From an uncultured Alteromonadaceae bacterium (GTDB lineage Bacteria; Pseudomonadota; Gammaproteobacteria; Enterobacterales; Alteromonadaceae): DNA of 64,000 bases. Shown here one piece after another: positions 1 to 9,496 of this stretch. Every line of letters begins with the position of its first letter. The stretch's first letter is position 1. The stretch spans positions 150,331-214,330 of the forward strand of contig CANNDC010000008.1 of NCBI GenBank assembly GCA_947503265.1, written 5' to 3'. The position numbers and the translations under genes were made by a program. The notes under the pieces were generated by a model. The model saw nothing but the letters and a program-made list of their open reading frames with translations, did not search any database and was not told the origin of the DNA.

Positions 1-1
1 T

Positions 2-445
2 TTCACATTGATTTCCCCTAAGGAATTGGGGATGCCAGAGAGCATCCTGGAAACCCTCCGCAGTGCAGGTCATACGGTTGAGGTAACAGAACAGCTTGAG
101 GGTAGTGTAGACGCTGATATATGTTACCAAACGCGAATTCAAGAAGAGCGCTTCGAATCGCAAGATGAAGCAAACAAATACCGTGGTAAATTTCGTCTAA
201 ATCAATCTATTTACACCAAACATTTCAAGTCCAAAACCGTCATTATGCATCCGCTTCCAAGAGACTCTCGAGCGGATGCTAACGAACTTGATAATGATCT
301 TAATATGAACCCAAATTTAGCCATATTTCGTCAGACAGACAATGGTGTTCTGGTTAGGATGGCATTGTTCGCCTTGACACTTGGCGTCGAAAATTTGGTA
401 ACCAAGTACGATCGAGAAGTCCATTGGTTTAGTACAAAGTGTTAG
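2..445 (+). CDS. pyrB: Aspartate carbamoyltransferase, C-terminal part (cut by window edge)
   Basis: This is the C-terminal ~147 residues of aspartate carbamoyltransferase, which condenses carbamoyl phosphate with aspartate in the second step of pyrimidine synthesis. The reading frame is open to the window edge, so the true start lies outside. Visible hallmarks are the HPLPR motif (in VIMHPLPRDSRADANELD), where this family binds substrate, and the closing region with VRMALFALTLG. The DSR residues after HPLPR fit ATCase better than ornithine carbamoyltransferase. hemL follows after about 70 bp on the same strand. ATCase versus a close transcarbamoylase paralogue cannot be fully settled without the N-terminal carbamoyl phosphate site. 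Confidence 0.85.
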   Translation, partial: FTLISPKELGMPESILETLRSAGHTVEVTEQLEGSVDADICYQTRIQEERFESQDEANKYRGKFRLNQSIYTKHFKSKTVIMHPLPRDSRADANELDNDLNMNPNLAIFRQTDNGVLVRMALFALTLGVENLVTKYDREVHWFSTKC

Positions 446-514
446 TTTGTATCTAAACGTTATTCGCTGTAATTAAAGTAAACATATTTGAAAGGTATTG
501 GTTTAAAAAGTAGC

Positions 515-1804
515 ATGCAAAAATCTCAACAATTATTTTCCCAAGCACAAAAACATATTCCAGGTGGCGTTAATTCACCGGTCAGAGCATTCAAAGCGGT
601 AGGTGGAACTCCGCCGTTTATCGTCAAAGCTGACGGCCCATATATCTATGATGCGGATGGCAAACGATATATCGATTATGTGCAGTCATGGGGACCTATG
701 GTGTTAGGACACAACAACCCACAAATACGCCAAGCAGTCATTGATGCGGCTGAAAATGGTTTGAGTTTCGGCGCCCCCACTGAGTCAGAAGTGACTATGG
801 CTGAGTTAGTGAATAAATTGGTGCCATCGATGGAAATGCTACGCATGGTGAATTCGGGAACGGAAGCGACCATGAGTGCAATTCGTCTAGCACGAGGTTT
901 CACCCATAAAGACAAAATTCTGAAATTCGAAGGCTGCTATCACGGTCATGCCGACGCGCTGTTAGTGAAAGCAGGATCGGGCGCATTAACGCTAGGTGTG
1001 CCCAGCTCTCCCGGTATTCCTGAGGACTTTGCTAAACACACTCTAACCATGGAATACAATAATCTCGACAGTGTTAAACAGGCATTTAAAGAATATGGCG
1101 ATGACATTGCTTGTATCATAGTCGAACCGGTTGCTGGCAATATGAATTGCATTCCCCCTGTTGAGGGTTTCCTGCAAGGATTAAGAGATATTTGTGATGA
1201 ATACAACAGTGTGCTGATTTTTGACGAGGTTATGACAGGGTTCCGTGTTGCCAGAGGCGGTGCTCAAGCACTTTATAACGTAACCCCTGATTTGACCTGC
1301 TTAGGTAAGGTTATTGGTGGCGGCATGCCGGTGGGTGCGTTTGGCGGCAAAGCCGAAATCATGTCGCAAATTGCCCCAACAGGTCCTGTTTATCAAGCGG
1401 GCACCCTTTCGGGTAATCCTATCGCAATGGCGGCTGGCCTTTCTGCACTGACTCAAGTCCAAAAAGAGGGTTTGTACGAGCAACTTACTGCGACAACCAA
1501 AACCATTGCAGAGGGAATAAAAGCCATCGCTTTGAGTAAAGGTATTCCGATGACGGTTAATTATGCTGGAAGCATGTTTGGCTTGTTTTTTACCGATGTA
1601 GAGCGTGTTACCAACTACCAACAAGCAATCAATTGCGATACAAAACTGTTTAACCGCTTTTATCATGCTATGTTATCAGAAGGTATTTACATGGCGCCTG
1701 CATCCTATGAAGCAGGATTCGTTTCAGCAGCACATGATCAAGCTATCGTCGACGAGACACTTCGCGTAGCAGAAAAAGTGCTGACCGAAGTGAGCCGCAA
1801 GTAA
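515..1804 (+). CDS. hemL: Glutamate-1-semialdehyde 2,1-aminomutase
   Basis: PLP enzyme that converts glutamate-1-semialdehyde to 5-aminolevulinate, the last step of the C5 route to heme. The protein opens with the family signature around [12 protein letters not shown] and has the SGTEATMSA phosphate-binding stretch, the EPVAGNMN segment, the FDEVMTGFR motif and the PLP lysine in [17 protein letters not shown] chose the ATG at 515 (429 residues, the usual family size). The frame is also open from a TTG at 488, but that would add nine residues not typical of HemL. The ribosome site before 515 is weak (AAAAG). Expected to be cytoplasmic and dimeric. Confidence 0.96.
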   Translation: MQKSQQLFSQAQKHIPGGVNSPVRAFKAVGGTPPFIVKADGPYIYDADGKRYIDYVQSWGPMVLGHNNPQIRQAVIDAAENGLSFGAPTESEVTMAELVNKLVPSMEMLRMVNSGTEATMSAIRLARGFTHKDKILKFEGCYHGHADALLVKAGSGALTLGVPSSPGIPEDFAKHTLTMEYNNLDSVKQAFKEYGDDIACIIVEPVAGNMNCIPPVEGFLQGLRDICDEYNSVLIFDEVMTGFRVARGGAQALYNVTPDLTCLGKVIGGGMPVGAFGGKAEIMSQIAPTGPVYQAGTLSGNPIAMAAGLSALTQVQKEGLYEQLTATTKTIAEGIKAIALSKGIPMTVNYAGSMFGLFFTDVERVTNYQQAINCDTKLFNRFYHAMLSEGIYMAPASYEAGFVSAAHDQAIVDETLRVAEKVLTEVSRK

Positions 1805-1831
1805 AAGGGTAATTGCAGGAAAATAGAAAAG

Positions 1832-2932
1832 ATGTACGAACAACTGCTTCAGCCTATCACATTAATTTTACTCGCTATTATTTGTATTTTGGCGGTCTTG
1901 TTACTGCGCTTGAGCAAGCAGTTAAAACAACAACAGCAGAAAGAGCAAATAACTCGTCAGGCCCACAAGGTTGAAATTAACGAGTCTAAACTTAAGCAAG
2001 TTGATGAAGCAGATAAACGTTTTCTGAGCAAAGCTGATGAAGCATTGAGATTGACCCAAACATTTCAAAAATTCGTTCCAAAACAATTCGTTGATCATTT
2101 TGCCAAGCATGGTTCAGACTCGCTAGAGTTGGGACGAGCAGACGAAGATGAAGTGGCTATTTTGTTTTGTGATATTCGTGGATTTACCGGGTTGTCTGAA
2201 CAAATGACACCACAGGAATTGATGAAGTTTCTCAATTCCTATTTCTTGCGAATGAACGATCCTATCCATCAAAATGGGGGCTTCATCGATAAATTTATCG
2301 GTGATGCCATCATGGCGCTATTTGATCACCCCAATGGTAATAATTCAGACAAAGCCATTGATTCTTTAAAAGCGGCTGTCGATTTACGGCTCGCTTTAAA
2401 CGTATATAACCAACATCGAAAGAATAGCGGTTATCCTCCGGTAAATATTGGCGTTGGCATTCATTTTGGCCCCGTCATTATCGGTACTGTAGGTTCAGAT
2501 GACAGGATGGACACCACGGTAATTGGTGACAGTGTCAATATTGCCTATCGTCTTGAGGCACTTGCGCCGAAATTTGGGGCAGACATCATTGTCAGTTCAC
2601 AGTTGTTAGAAGCTGCAGGCATGACTGAGCATTTTAGCTATCGTAAGCTTGACTGGGTGAGAGTAAAAGGACGTAGAAAACCCGTTGAAGTGTATGAAAT
2701 CATTGATCATTTTCCGGCGGAGGTGCAAAAGCAAAAATTAGCCACTTGCGAACTCGTCGAGAAAGGAATTCAACACAGAATAAATCAAAACTGGCCTGAC
2801 GCATTGGCCTGCTTTCAACAAGCGCTTGTTATCAGCCCTGAAGACACGTTAATTATCCACCACATGGAACAGTGTCACAGAGTGCAAACCGCCCAAATAC
2901 CTGAAGATTGGGATGGTGCTCTAAGCCTTTGA
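1832..2932 (+). CDS. Membrane-anchored class III adenylate/guanylate cyclase
   Basis: Class III nucleotidyl cyclase of 366 residues. One hydrophobic helix (about residues 9-27) is followed by a Gln/Lys-rich, probably coiled-coil linker to about residue 75. The cyclase domain runs from about 105 to 290. It has the metal-binding Asp in LFCDIRGFTG (D114), a second acidic site in DKFIGDAIMALF (K154, D158) and the TTVIGDSVNIAYRLE substrate segment, so both half-sites of a homodimer appear intact. The last ~65 residues (NWPDALACFQQALVISPEDT) look like one or two TPR-like helical repeats. Lys154 and the TTV context favour ATP over GTP by family rules, but this is inference. A Shine-Dalgarno-like AGGA precedes the ATG. 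It follows hemL by 27 bp and could be co-transcribed. Confidence 0.88.
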   Translation: MYEQLLQPITLILLAIICILAVLLLRLSKQLKQQQQKEQITRQAHKVEINESKLKQVDEADKRFLSKADEALRLTQTFQKFVPKQFVDHFAKHGSDSLELGRADEDEVAILFCDIRGFTGLSEQMTPQELMKFLNSYFLRMNDPIHQNGGFIDKFIGDAIMALFDHPNGNNSDKAIDSLKAAVDLRLALNVYNQHRKNSGYPPVNIGVGIHFGPVIIGTVGSDDRMDTTVIGDSVNIAYRLEALAPKFGADIIVSSQLLEAAGMTEHFSYRKLDWVRVKGRRKPVEVYEIIDHFPAEVQKQKLATCELVEKGIQHRINQNWPDALACFQQALVISPEDTLIIHHMEQCHRVQTAQIPEDWDGALSL

Positions 2933-3161
2933 GTTTTTGCGATATGGATTGCTAAATAACCTCAACAAAGGATAACAACTTGCGTTTTATCTGTTATTTT
3001 TCCTATTGCTGGGTTAAGTTGGTTTGCAATAGGCCAGCTATTGACGCACAAATTTGCCTTGTACTAGGAAAAATCGCCAGCTAGAACCCAATATAGAATT
3101 AAACTATATAATTAAGCTATATAATTCAATGCGTTAGCTCATTTCCTATCAAGAGTTCAGG

Positions 3162-4085
3162 TTAAATATCGATATTAGATCTGATAAAACTCAAAGAAGG
3201 AGCAAAAAACGCCGCCCCCGTTTCCGCACTGGTATAGTCTAACAACTTGTCATAAACACCGTTTTGATCACCAAATATCATGCTTGCAAGCATCTGAGTG
3301 AAGGGTTGAGGACTTTTCGCACAAGATACAAAGAACAATCCTTTTACAGACATATCGCCGTAAGGCATACTTTGGCGTAAAATTTCGATGCTATTACCGT
3401 TCTCATCTTTCAAATTTGAACGTTTGGTATGGGCAAAATCTGCTTTTTCTTCACTTTCATATTCAACATTGTCGGCTTTAGTGCGACCAATAATGTCTTC
3501 TTGTTGTTTTTCTGGGACGCGATTCCACTTATCCATATGCGTTCTATAACGTTGTACATGAATATAGCTTCCGCCGCGAAAGTCAGGATCTTTGTCTCCC
3601 ACCGTCGCCACACCTATTTTACGCATTCCTCTTGGATTCTCAGTTCCATCTACAAATCCAATAAGATCTCGACCATCAAGGTATCTAAAGCCTTTAATTT
3701 CCTCGAACAATTCAACATGCAATTTAAGTACTTCACAAATTTCTGCGCCGATTGCATAACAAACGTCGGCCCTATCCGCGCGTATCTGCACAAAGATATC
3801 GCATGGTGTAACAGGTGCATTTCTATCTTCGCATTGCATATCTGGAAATGGCGTCAATTCAGCTGGTTTTGCTCCAGGATATAACTCTTCCCAATAGCTA
3901 GCTCCAATAGCGATTACGCCGGAAACCATAGCTTCATAATGTTCTTCATCATAGTGATCTAATATATCGAGGATATGTGCAAGTTTGACTCGAATTACCT
4001 GAGGATCATCATCAATCACATTAAACATGAGATATTGCGCATGTAAATTTGGTTCGGCACAAATGCCTTTCTGTATTTGTGTCAT
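3162..4085 (-). CDS. Dyp-type heme peroxidase (YfeX-like)
   Basis: Dye-decolorizing peroxidase family protein of 307 residues, a heme enzyme using hydrogen peroxide. The diagnostic GXXDG motif is present as GFVDGTENP (about residues 143-151), with the distal Asp at 146. The likely proximal heme histidine lies in DFAHTKRSN, and the C-terminal LFFVSCAKSPQPFTQML segment is typical of the family. There is no Tat or Sec signal peptide, so it should be cytoplasmic like E. coli YfeX. It is transcribed away from the pigment cluster that starts 440 bp to its right. No functional link to that cluster is shown. Confidence 0.92.
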   Translation of the reverse strand: MTQIQKGICAEPNLHAQYLMFNVIDDDPQVIRVKLAHILDILDHYDEEHYEAMVSGVIAIGASYWEELYPGAKPAELTPFPDMQCEDRNAPVTPCDIFVQIRADRADVCYAIGAEICEVLKLHVELFEEIKGFRYLDGRDLIGFVDGTENPRGMRKIGVATVGDKDPDFRGGSYIHVQRYRTHMDKWNRVPEKQQEDIIGRTKADNVEYESEEKADFAHTKRSNLKDENGNSIEILRQSMPYGDMSVKGLFFVSCAKSPQPFTQMLASMIFGDQNGVYDKLLDYTSAETGAAFFAPSLSFIRSNIDI

Positions 4086-4523
4086 GATATTTTTCTGCTT
4101 AACAAAGGTTCGTGCTGCATTATTTTTGGCATTATATTTATTGAATTAGTTATAAACATTCTGAATTCGGGGTAATCAGTGCCCCTCAATAGCGCTCTAT
4201 TTACGCTTATCTGCGTTAAGTTTTCTAGTAATGGGCCAGTTATTACTTACATTACTTACGAAAACTCGCCTTGCTAATCGCAAAATTGCATCATTGAAGT
4301 GTGTCGATGAAGTTTCGCTTTCGATAGTTCCCACTAGCACTTTGAAATTATCTTGAAATTATAATGGAATATCTGAGTAATATTTATATGCCCGACACAC
4401 TTTATCCAGAGTTCAGGTTCAATCATATGACCAGTTTATTTAGATAGCAAAAAAATAAATTTTGGGTTCTTCAAAAGCTGTCTAATTAAGGTAGTATCTC
4501 AGCAAACAAGTAATTTAAATAGA
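4086..4523. other. 438-bp intergenic region between divergent genes
   Basis: AT-rich divergent spacer that must contain the promoters of the peroxidase gene (left) and of pigment block A (right). A TATAAT hexamer lies at 4360-4365, but the nearest TTGAAA (4342-4347) is only 12 bp upstream, so it is not a standard sigma-70 pair. A 12-bp string AGAGTTCAGGTT at 4408-4419 also occurs at 3152-3163 on the other side of the peroxidase gene. I see no tRNA, small ORF or long hairpin here. Confidence 0.4.
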
Positions 4524-5870
4524 ATGATGGCCGCAACAACCTACCAAATCGATCCACTCAATGTACATTTTGCCGACCGGTATAATGAAAATAGAAATTG
4601 GGCCTCCACACTAGCTGATTTTAGGCAACAGTTTGTTGCTCATAAAGCGAAACGTTGGTTGTTGTACGAAGCTGACAGTTTCCTCTTCTCAGCCATTTTT
4701 TATGCCTTGTTAAGCGCAGATAAAGTGGTTGTTTTGCCACAAAACATTCAAGAGGAACATTTACGCAGCATCAAAGAAACGGTTGACGCGAGTGTTGGCG
4801 GCGTAGATATTTCTCCCGATATACCATCTCGCCCAATTCAAAAGGTTTCACAGCAATCAAACCTCTCTGAGCTTTCGATATTAGGCACGGCAAAAGTGTA
4901 TTTCTATACTTCTGGATCAACTGGCCAACCCAAGGTGGTAGAAAAGTATTATTGGCAAATCCAAGCTGAAATCGAAGCCTTGGAGGCAACGTTTGGTGAG
5001 CAAGTTTCAGGGAGTACCTTCTTGGCTACCATTTCCCATCAACACATCTATGGATTGCTGTTTAAATTACTCTGGCCAATTCAAAAGTCACACAAACTCA
5101 TTGCAAAGGTATATGAGTATCCTGAGCATATCTTGAATAAAATTCAGCATGACGAACTGGATTCTGTGACCTTTATTGCTAGTCCTGCACATTTGCAACG
5201 GTTAGTTACTGACAATGTGTTAACCGAAGTCAAATCTTCCTTTGCGACTATTTTTTCCTCGGGTGGCCCTTTGGATGCTGATAAAAACTTAGCACTTCAA
5301 TGCCAGTTAGCATGTCCGATTACCGAGGTTTATGGCAGTACAGAAACAGGTGGAATTGCTTGGCGAAAACGTCGGTCAATTGACGATGAGCTTTGGCGAA
5401 CATTTGCAGGGATTTCGGTTTTCTATCAGCAAGATAGTGAGCTGTTGAAATTAACCTCTCCTTATATTGATTGTGATGAATACTTAGCTGATGACAGAGT
5501 AGAAATAATAGATGAATCTAATTTCAAATTGTTGGGTAGAGCTGACAGTATCGTCAAAATTGAGGAGAAACGAGTTTCTCTCGATGAAGTCGCTCTTCGG
5601 CTAAAGGATCACGACTATGTTGCTGACGCGCATGTATTAGTCATAGGCAATGCCAGAAAAAGACTGGCAGCCGTCATTGTGTTGTCTGCTGAAGGATTAA
5701 AAACCAGTCAAGTTGTCCGCAAATTTGAACTCGACAAAACCTTTAGGAAGTACCTTTCTGACTGGTTTGAAGCTGTTGTAGTACCTAAGAAATTTAGATA
5801 TCCTACCGAGCTGCCGTATGATAGTAGAGGCAAATTAAGTCGCATTGAAATGGAGGCCAGTTTTGAGTGA
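4524..5870 (+). CDS. Aryl/acyl-AMP ligase of the pigment cluster (ApeH-like)
   Basis: ANL-superfamily adenylating enzyme of 448 residues. The ATP P-loop is YFYTSGSTGQPKVVEK (about 126-141). The central YGSTETGGIAWR segment matches the adenylate-binding A5 motif, and LLGRADSIVKIEEKRVSL carries the hinge and C-terminal domain. It is shorter than typical CoA ligases (~500+), as are the ligases of aryl polyene clusters, which load an aryl acid onto a dedicated ACP. Here the likely substrate is the cinnamate or coumarate made by the lyase at 7946. First gene of block A, overlapping the next gene's start. The start codon is one of two adjacent ATGs with no clear ribosome site. Substrate is inference. 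Confidence 0.88.
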   Translation: MMAATTYQIDPLNVHFADRYNENRNWASTLADFRQQFVAHKAKRWLLYEADSFLFSAIFYALLSADKVVVLPQNIQEEHLRSIKETVDASVGGVDISPDIPSRPIQKVSQQSNLSELSILGTAKVYFYTSGSTGQPKVVEKYYWQIQAEIEALEATFGEQVSGSTFLATISHQHIYGLLFKLLWPIQKSHKLIAKVYEYPEHILNKIQHDELDSVTFIASPAHLQRLVTDNVLTEVKSSFATIFSSGGPLDADKNLALQCQLACPITEVYGSTETGGIAWRKRRSIDDELWRTFAGISVFYQQDSELLKLTSPYIDCDEYLADDRVEIIDESNFKLLGRADSIVKIEEKRVSLDEVALRLKDHDYVADAHVLVIGNARKRLAAVIVLSAEGLKTSQVVRKFELDKTFRKYLSDWFEAVVVPKKFRYPTELPYDSRGKLSRIEMEASFE

Positions 5871-6213
5871 ATTTGTGTATCATGGGGAAATTTTAACTTC
5901 CGAAATATCAGAAAATTCGGTAGTGATGAAGATACGAATTCCTGAAAACTTGTTCTATTTCCAAGGTCATTTTCCAGATATCGCAATTTTGCCCGGGGTA
6001 GTTATGACCAACTGGGTTTTGGAATATGCCGAACAGTTTTTTGACTTTAAGCCCACCGACTTCATTGGCTTAAATGCCTTGAAATTCATGTTGGTTGTTC
6101 GTCCAAATTATGAGTTAGATTTCACTTTGTCAAAAATTAACGATACCAAATGTTCGTTTTCTTACATTTCCTCTCATGGTAAACACTGCTCTGGGAAGGT
6201 TTTATATAAGTGA
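5863..6213 (+). CDS. Hot-dog 3-hydroxyacyl-ACP dehydratase (ApeI-like)
   Basis: Small FabZ/FabA-fold protein, about 116 residues. FYFQGHFPDIAILPGVV holds the GHFP-x-LPGV core, whose His is the catalytic base in this family. It probably dehydrates 3-hydroxyacyl-ACP intermediates in polyene extension. I place the start at the TTG at 5863 because a strong GGAGG (5852-5856) sits six bases upstream, and the codon overlaps the ligase stop, a normal coupled arrangement. An upstream in-frame TTG at 5845 would add six residues but lacks that spacing. The downstream glycosyltransferase begins with a GTGA overlap. A second dehydratase of a different subtype lies at 12426. Confidence 0.82.
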   Translation: MSEFVYHGEILTSEISENSVVMKIRIPENLFYFQGHFPDIAILPGVVMTNWVLEYAEQFFDFKPTDFIGLNALKFMLVVRPNYELDFTLSKINDTKCSFSYISSHGKHCSGKVLYK

Positions 6214-6956
6214 GTACTCGCTACTGCATTGTCATACCTAATTATAATCATGCGCAAGTAATAGACGACACAGTGTCGAAGTTACAAAAGTATGCATTGC
6301 CGATTATCTTAGTAGATGATGGCAGCGATAGTGAGACTCAACAAGTATTGTTACAGGTGGAAAAAGACTACTCAAATGTCACGCTTTTTCGTCGCGAGCA
6401 AAATGGAGGTAAAGGCGCAGCGGTGAACTCTGGGTTAATGCTTGCGAGCGAGATGCAGATGACACATGCATTGCAGATTGACGCAGACGGGCAACACGAC
6501 CTCAATGATATTGAAGTCATGCTGCAAGAATCTCATGCATATCCCGAGAGCCTAATTAGTGGCCAGCCTCAGTACGATGAAAGTATCTCAAAAGGGCGCT
6601 ATTACGGACGTTACCTCACACATGTTTGGGTTCACATTGAGAGCTTATCGCTGTCTTTAAAAGATTCCATGTGTGGTTTTCGAGTTTATCCTGTACAAGA
6701 ATATGTCGAATTAGCTAGCACCGTCACCTTAGGTAAGCGCATGGACTTTGATATAGAAGTTATGGTGCGGCTTTATTGGAAAGGAGTAAATGTGCGTTTT
6801 ATCCCGACCAAGGTGCACTACCCTGAAAATGGTATTTCTCACTTTAACTTGTGGAATGACAATTGGTTGATCACCAAAATGCACACCAAGCTATTTTTTG
6901 GCATGCTGCTACGCAGCCCAATGTTGTTATCTAGAAAGTTGTCCAAATCATCATGA
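6210..6956 (+). CDS. Family 2 glycosyltransferase
   Basis: GT-A fold glycosyltransferase of 248 residues. It shows the N-terminal VIPNYNHAQVIDDTV stretch, ILVDDGSDS (nucleotide-binding Asp pair) and QIDADGQHD (DxD metal-binding motif near residue 90), like dolichol-phosphate mannose synthase-type enzymes. There are no membrane helices in the C-terminus. It starts with a GTG overlapping the dehydratase stop and overlaps the acyltransferase that follows. In some aryl polyene clusters a glycosyltransferase and an acyltransferase are fused (ApeJ, from memory); here they are separate genes in the same order. It may attach the sugar or head group that anchors the pigment; donor and acceptor are unknown. 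Confidence 0.88.
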   Translation: MSTRYCIVIPNYNHAQVIDDTVSKLQKYALPIILVDDGSDSETQQVLLQVEKDYSNVTLFRREQNGGKGAAVNSGLMLASEMQMTHALQIDADGQHDLNDIEVMLQESHAYPESLISGQPQYDESISKGRYYGRYLTHVWVHIESLSLSLKDSMCGFRVYPVQEYVELASTVTLGKRMDFDIEVMVRLYWKGVNVRFIPTKVHYPENGISHFNLWNDNWLITKMHTKLFFGMLLRSPMLLSRKLSKSS

Positions 6957-7945
6957 GTGAGAATAAGCACTGGTCAGCCATCAAAGAGCGGGGTAGCGAA
7001 GGCGGCATCCAAATCTTAGTTTTTATTTATAAAGTCTTTGGCAAAGTCCTTTTTCAGATCTGTTTGTTCCCCGTTATGTTGTACTTTTATCTCACCGGTA
7101 AAATCGCTCGAGATGCCGCCATAGGTTACTGGACTCAACTCGAAGAAACCCGCGGTTCGTACAAATCAAACATTATCCAAAAGCACTTTCATGCGTATAA
7201 AATGTTTATTACATTCGGTCTACTTATAGTCGATAAATTTGATGCTTGGTTGGGTAAAATCAAGGTTGGTGATATTGAGGTGATGCATCAAAATTGCGTG
7301 AAGTCACTGATGAGTAGTGGTGGTGTTGTTATTCTGAGTTCTCATTTAGGTAATATGGAGTTGTGCAGAGCGATTTTTAGCACGGGAGAAAAAAAGAAGA
7401 AGCTCAATGTTATTACCTACAATCAGCACGCGCCTTCATTTAACAACTTCTTGAAAAAAGTGAACCCGGAAGCCGCCATTAATTTTGTACATATCAATAA
7501 TTTTGGTCCCAGTGACACTATTTTCCTTAAACAGAAAATCGAAGAAGGCGAGGCCGTGGTCATATTTGCAGACCGCACCTCTGTGGCAAATCCGAATAGT
7601 GTGCAATTTGCGCCATTTCTATCAAAACCAGCTCCTTTCGCCATAGGTCCGTTTGCACTAGCCACCATCATGGAATGTCCGGTATTCTTTATGACTTGCC
7701 TAAAAGATTCAAAGCAGGGTCGCTATCAAGCCCATGTTGAAGAATTTGCGATGCCGACCAAAGTACCTAGAAAGGAACGACAAGCTCATTACCAAGCAAT
7801 GATAGAAAGATACGCAGCTAGACTGGAACATTACTGTTTGAAAGAACCATATCAGTGGAACAATTTCTTTGATTTTTGGCGTGCAAACGAATCAAGCAAT
7901 GATAACAAATCGAATAATAAGCAAAATAAAGTTGGAGTAAGCTAG
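6953..7945 (+). CDS. LpxL/HtrB-like lipid acyltransferase
   Basis: Acyltransferase of 330 residues resembling lipid A late acyltransferases. A hydrophobic N-terminal helix (about 24-48) anchors it. SSHLGNMELCR gives the HX4E catalytic motif of this family, and VIFADRTSV plus the APFAIGPFALA segment match the substrate pocket region. The start ATG overlaps the glycosyltransferase stop and its own stop abuts the lyase start. It may acylate the pigment anchor, or transfer the polyene to a lipid or sugar. Housekeeping lipid A acylation is less likely given that it sits inside the pigment operon. Confidence 0.82.
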   Translation: MSENKHWSAIKERGSEGGIQILVFIYKVFGKVLFQICLFPVMLYFYLTGKIARDAAIGYWTQLEETRGSYKSNIIQKHFHAYKMFITFGLLIVDKFDAWLGKIKVGDIEVMHQNCVKSLMSSGGVVILSSHLGNMELCRAIFSTGEKKKKLNVITYNQHAPSFNNFLKKVNPEAAINFVHINNFGPSDTIFLKQKIEEGEAVVIFADRTSVANPNSVQFAPFLSKPAPFAIGPFALATIMECPVFFMTCLKDSKQGRYQAHVEEFAMPTKVPRKERQAHYQAMIERYAARLEHYCLKEPYQWNNFFDFWRANESSNDNKSNNKQNKVGVS

Positions 7946-9496
7946 ATGGAATCAGGCTTGAAACCCCTCATTTTTGGCTCGGCTAGAATCACCATTGAAG
8001 AGGTTGTTAAAATATCTCAGCATGGTTTTAAGGCTGAACTCTCTAAAGATGCGAGTTTTGAAAATAAAATCAATCAAGGTGTGCGATTTTTAGAGCAACT
8101 GTTACAAGAAGAAGGCCATATATATGGAGTCACAACCGGATACGGAGATTCCTGCACTGTAGCCGTGCCAGATGAATTAGTTGATGAGTTACCCATGCAC
8201 TTGTCTCGATTTCATGGATGCGGATTAGGCGAGTTTTTCTCACCCACGCAAGGTAGAGCCATTTTGGCGGCTCGATTAGTATCCCTTGCCAAAGGCTATT
8301 CGGGTGTCAGTTGGGATCTGCTGAATCTGTTAGTAGATATGCTTAACCACGATATTATTCCGGTAATTCCCCAAGAAGGTTCAGTTGGCGCAAGTGGTGA
8401 TCTCACGCCATTGTCTTATATTGCTGGCGCATTAATTGGTGAGCGAGATGTGTATTACCAAGATAAAATTATGTCGAGTGCTGAGGCATTTCAACTAGCC
8501 GGCTTAAACCCAATCAAACTCAGACCTAAAGAAGGTTTGGCTATCATGAATGGCACGGCCGTTATGACAGCTATAGCCTGTTTAGCCTACGACAGAGCAG
8601 CCTATTTGAGTAAGCTAATGACTCGGATCACTGCGTTATCAAGCCTTGCTCTGAAAGGAAACAGCAATCACTTTGATGATATTTTATTTAGTGTGAAACC
8701 GCATCCTGGTCAAAATCAAATCGCGTCATGGATCCAACATGATTTAAATCACCACACCCATCCGCGTAACTCTCAGCGACTTCAAGACCGCTATTCGATC
8801 AGATGTGCACCGCATATAATTGGCGTTTTGCAAGACTGTTTGCCCTGGTTTAGAAGCATGATCGAAAACGAGTTGAATAGTGCCAATGACAATCCCATCA
8901 TTGACGGCGTGGGTGAGCATATTTTGCATGGCGGTCATTTTTATGGCGGACACATTGCTATGGCGATGGATTCCTTAAAAAACTGTGTTGCTAACATTGC
9001 TGATTTAGCTGATAGACAAGTGGCCACCATGGTCGATGTAAAAATGAATCACGGATTGCCATCTAATTTAACTGCCGCGAAGGGAGATAGACAATCCATA
9101 AACCACGGCTTTAAGGCTATTCAAATTGGTTGTTCGGCCTGGACCGCGGAGGCACTGAAGTTGACCATGCCTGCAAGCGTGTTTTCACGTTCAACAGAAT
9201 GTCACAATCAAGACAAAGTGAGCATGGGAACAATAGCGGCTCGAGATTGCATGCGTGTAATGCAACTCACAGAGCAGGTCGTGGCAGCGACTCTGTTGGC
9301 TGCCACTCAGGGAATTCGGCTGCGAATCGAAAACAACGAGTTGAACGAGAACTCTTTAACAGAGGAAGTCTCATCGATGCTCGATGATATCAGTCGTTTC
9401 TTTGCCACAATCGATGAAGATCGGCCCACTGACAAACTGCTACGCGAAACTATTTCGTATATTCAACAAAAAAGGTGGGATTTGTATGAAAGCTAA
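7946..9496 (+). CDS. Aromatic amino acid ammonia-lyase (HAL/TAL/PAL family)
   Basis: Class I MIO-dependent lyase of 516 residues. The Ala149-Ser150-Gly151 triad in GSVGASGDLTPLSY forms the MIO cofactor. Tyr66 in GVTTGYGD is the catalytic Tyr, and ENELNSANDNPII is the conserved helix near the active site. The residues aligning with the known specificity pair appear to be Phe89-His90 (SRFHGCGLGE), unlike the Ser-His of histidine lyases, the His-Leu of Rhodobacter TAL or the Phe-Leu of plant PAL; my alignment is by eye. No urocanate-pathway genes are nearby, so a role in making 4-coumarate or cinnamate for the ligase at 4524 is most likely. A GGAG lies eight bases before the ATG. Confidence 0.92.
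   Translation: MESGLKPLIFGSARITIEEVVKISQHGFKAELSKDASFENKINQGVRFLEQLLQEEGHIYGVTTGYGDSCTVAVPDELVDELPMHLSRFHGCGLGEFFSPTQGRAILAARLVSLAKGYSGVSWDLLNLLVDMLNHDIIPVIPQEGSVGASGDLTPLSYIAGALIGERDVYYQDKIMSSAEAFQLAGLNPIKLRPKEGLAIMNGTAVMTAIACLAYDRAAYLSKLMTRITALSSLALKGNSNHFDDILFSVKPHPGQNQIASWIQHDLNHHTHPRNSQRLQDRYSIRCAPHIIGVLQDCLPWFRSMIENELNSANDNPIIDGVGEHILHGGHFYGGHIAMAMDSLKNCVANIADLADRQVATMVDVKMNHGLPSNLTAAKGDRQSINHGFKAIQIGCSAWTAEALKLTMPASVFSRSTECHNQDKVSMGTIAARDCMRVMQLTEQVVAATLLAATQGIRLRIENNELNENSLTEEVSSMLDDISRFFATIDEDRPTDKLLRETISYIQQKRWDLYES

Noticed and set aside
3104..3126. 10-bp direct repeat CTATATAATT (twice, 3 bp apart)
   Set aside because: AT-rich and short; may be chance.
3429..3884. 151-codon open frame opposite the peroxidase
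   Set aside because: Antisense shadow, no family features.
4342..4365. Sigma-70 promoter TTGAAA/TATAAT
   Set aside because: Spacer of 12 bp is too short.
3152..4419. 12-bp AGAGTTCAGGTT on both sides of the peroxidase gene as an insertion footprint
   Set aside because: No mobile gene or inverted ends; a 12-bp match over this distance can occur by chance.
7946..9496. Histidine ammonia-lyase HutH of histidine degradation
   Set aside because: No hutU, hutI or hutG nearby; it is embedded in a pigment operon and the specificity residues differ from HutH.
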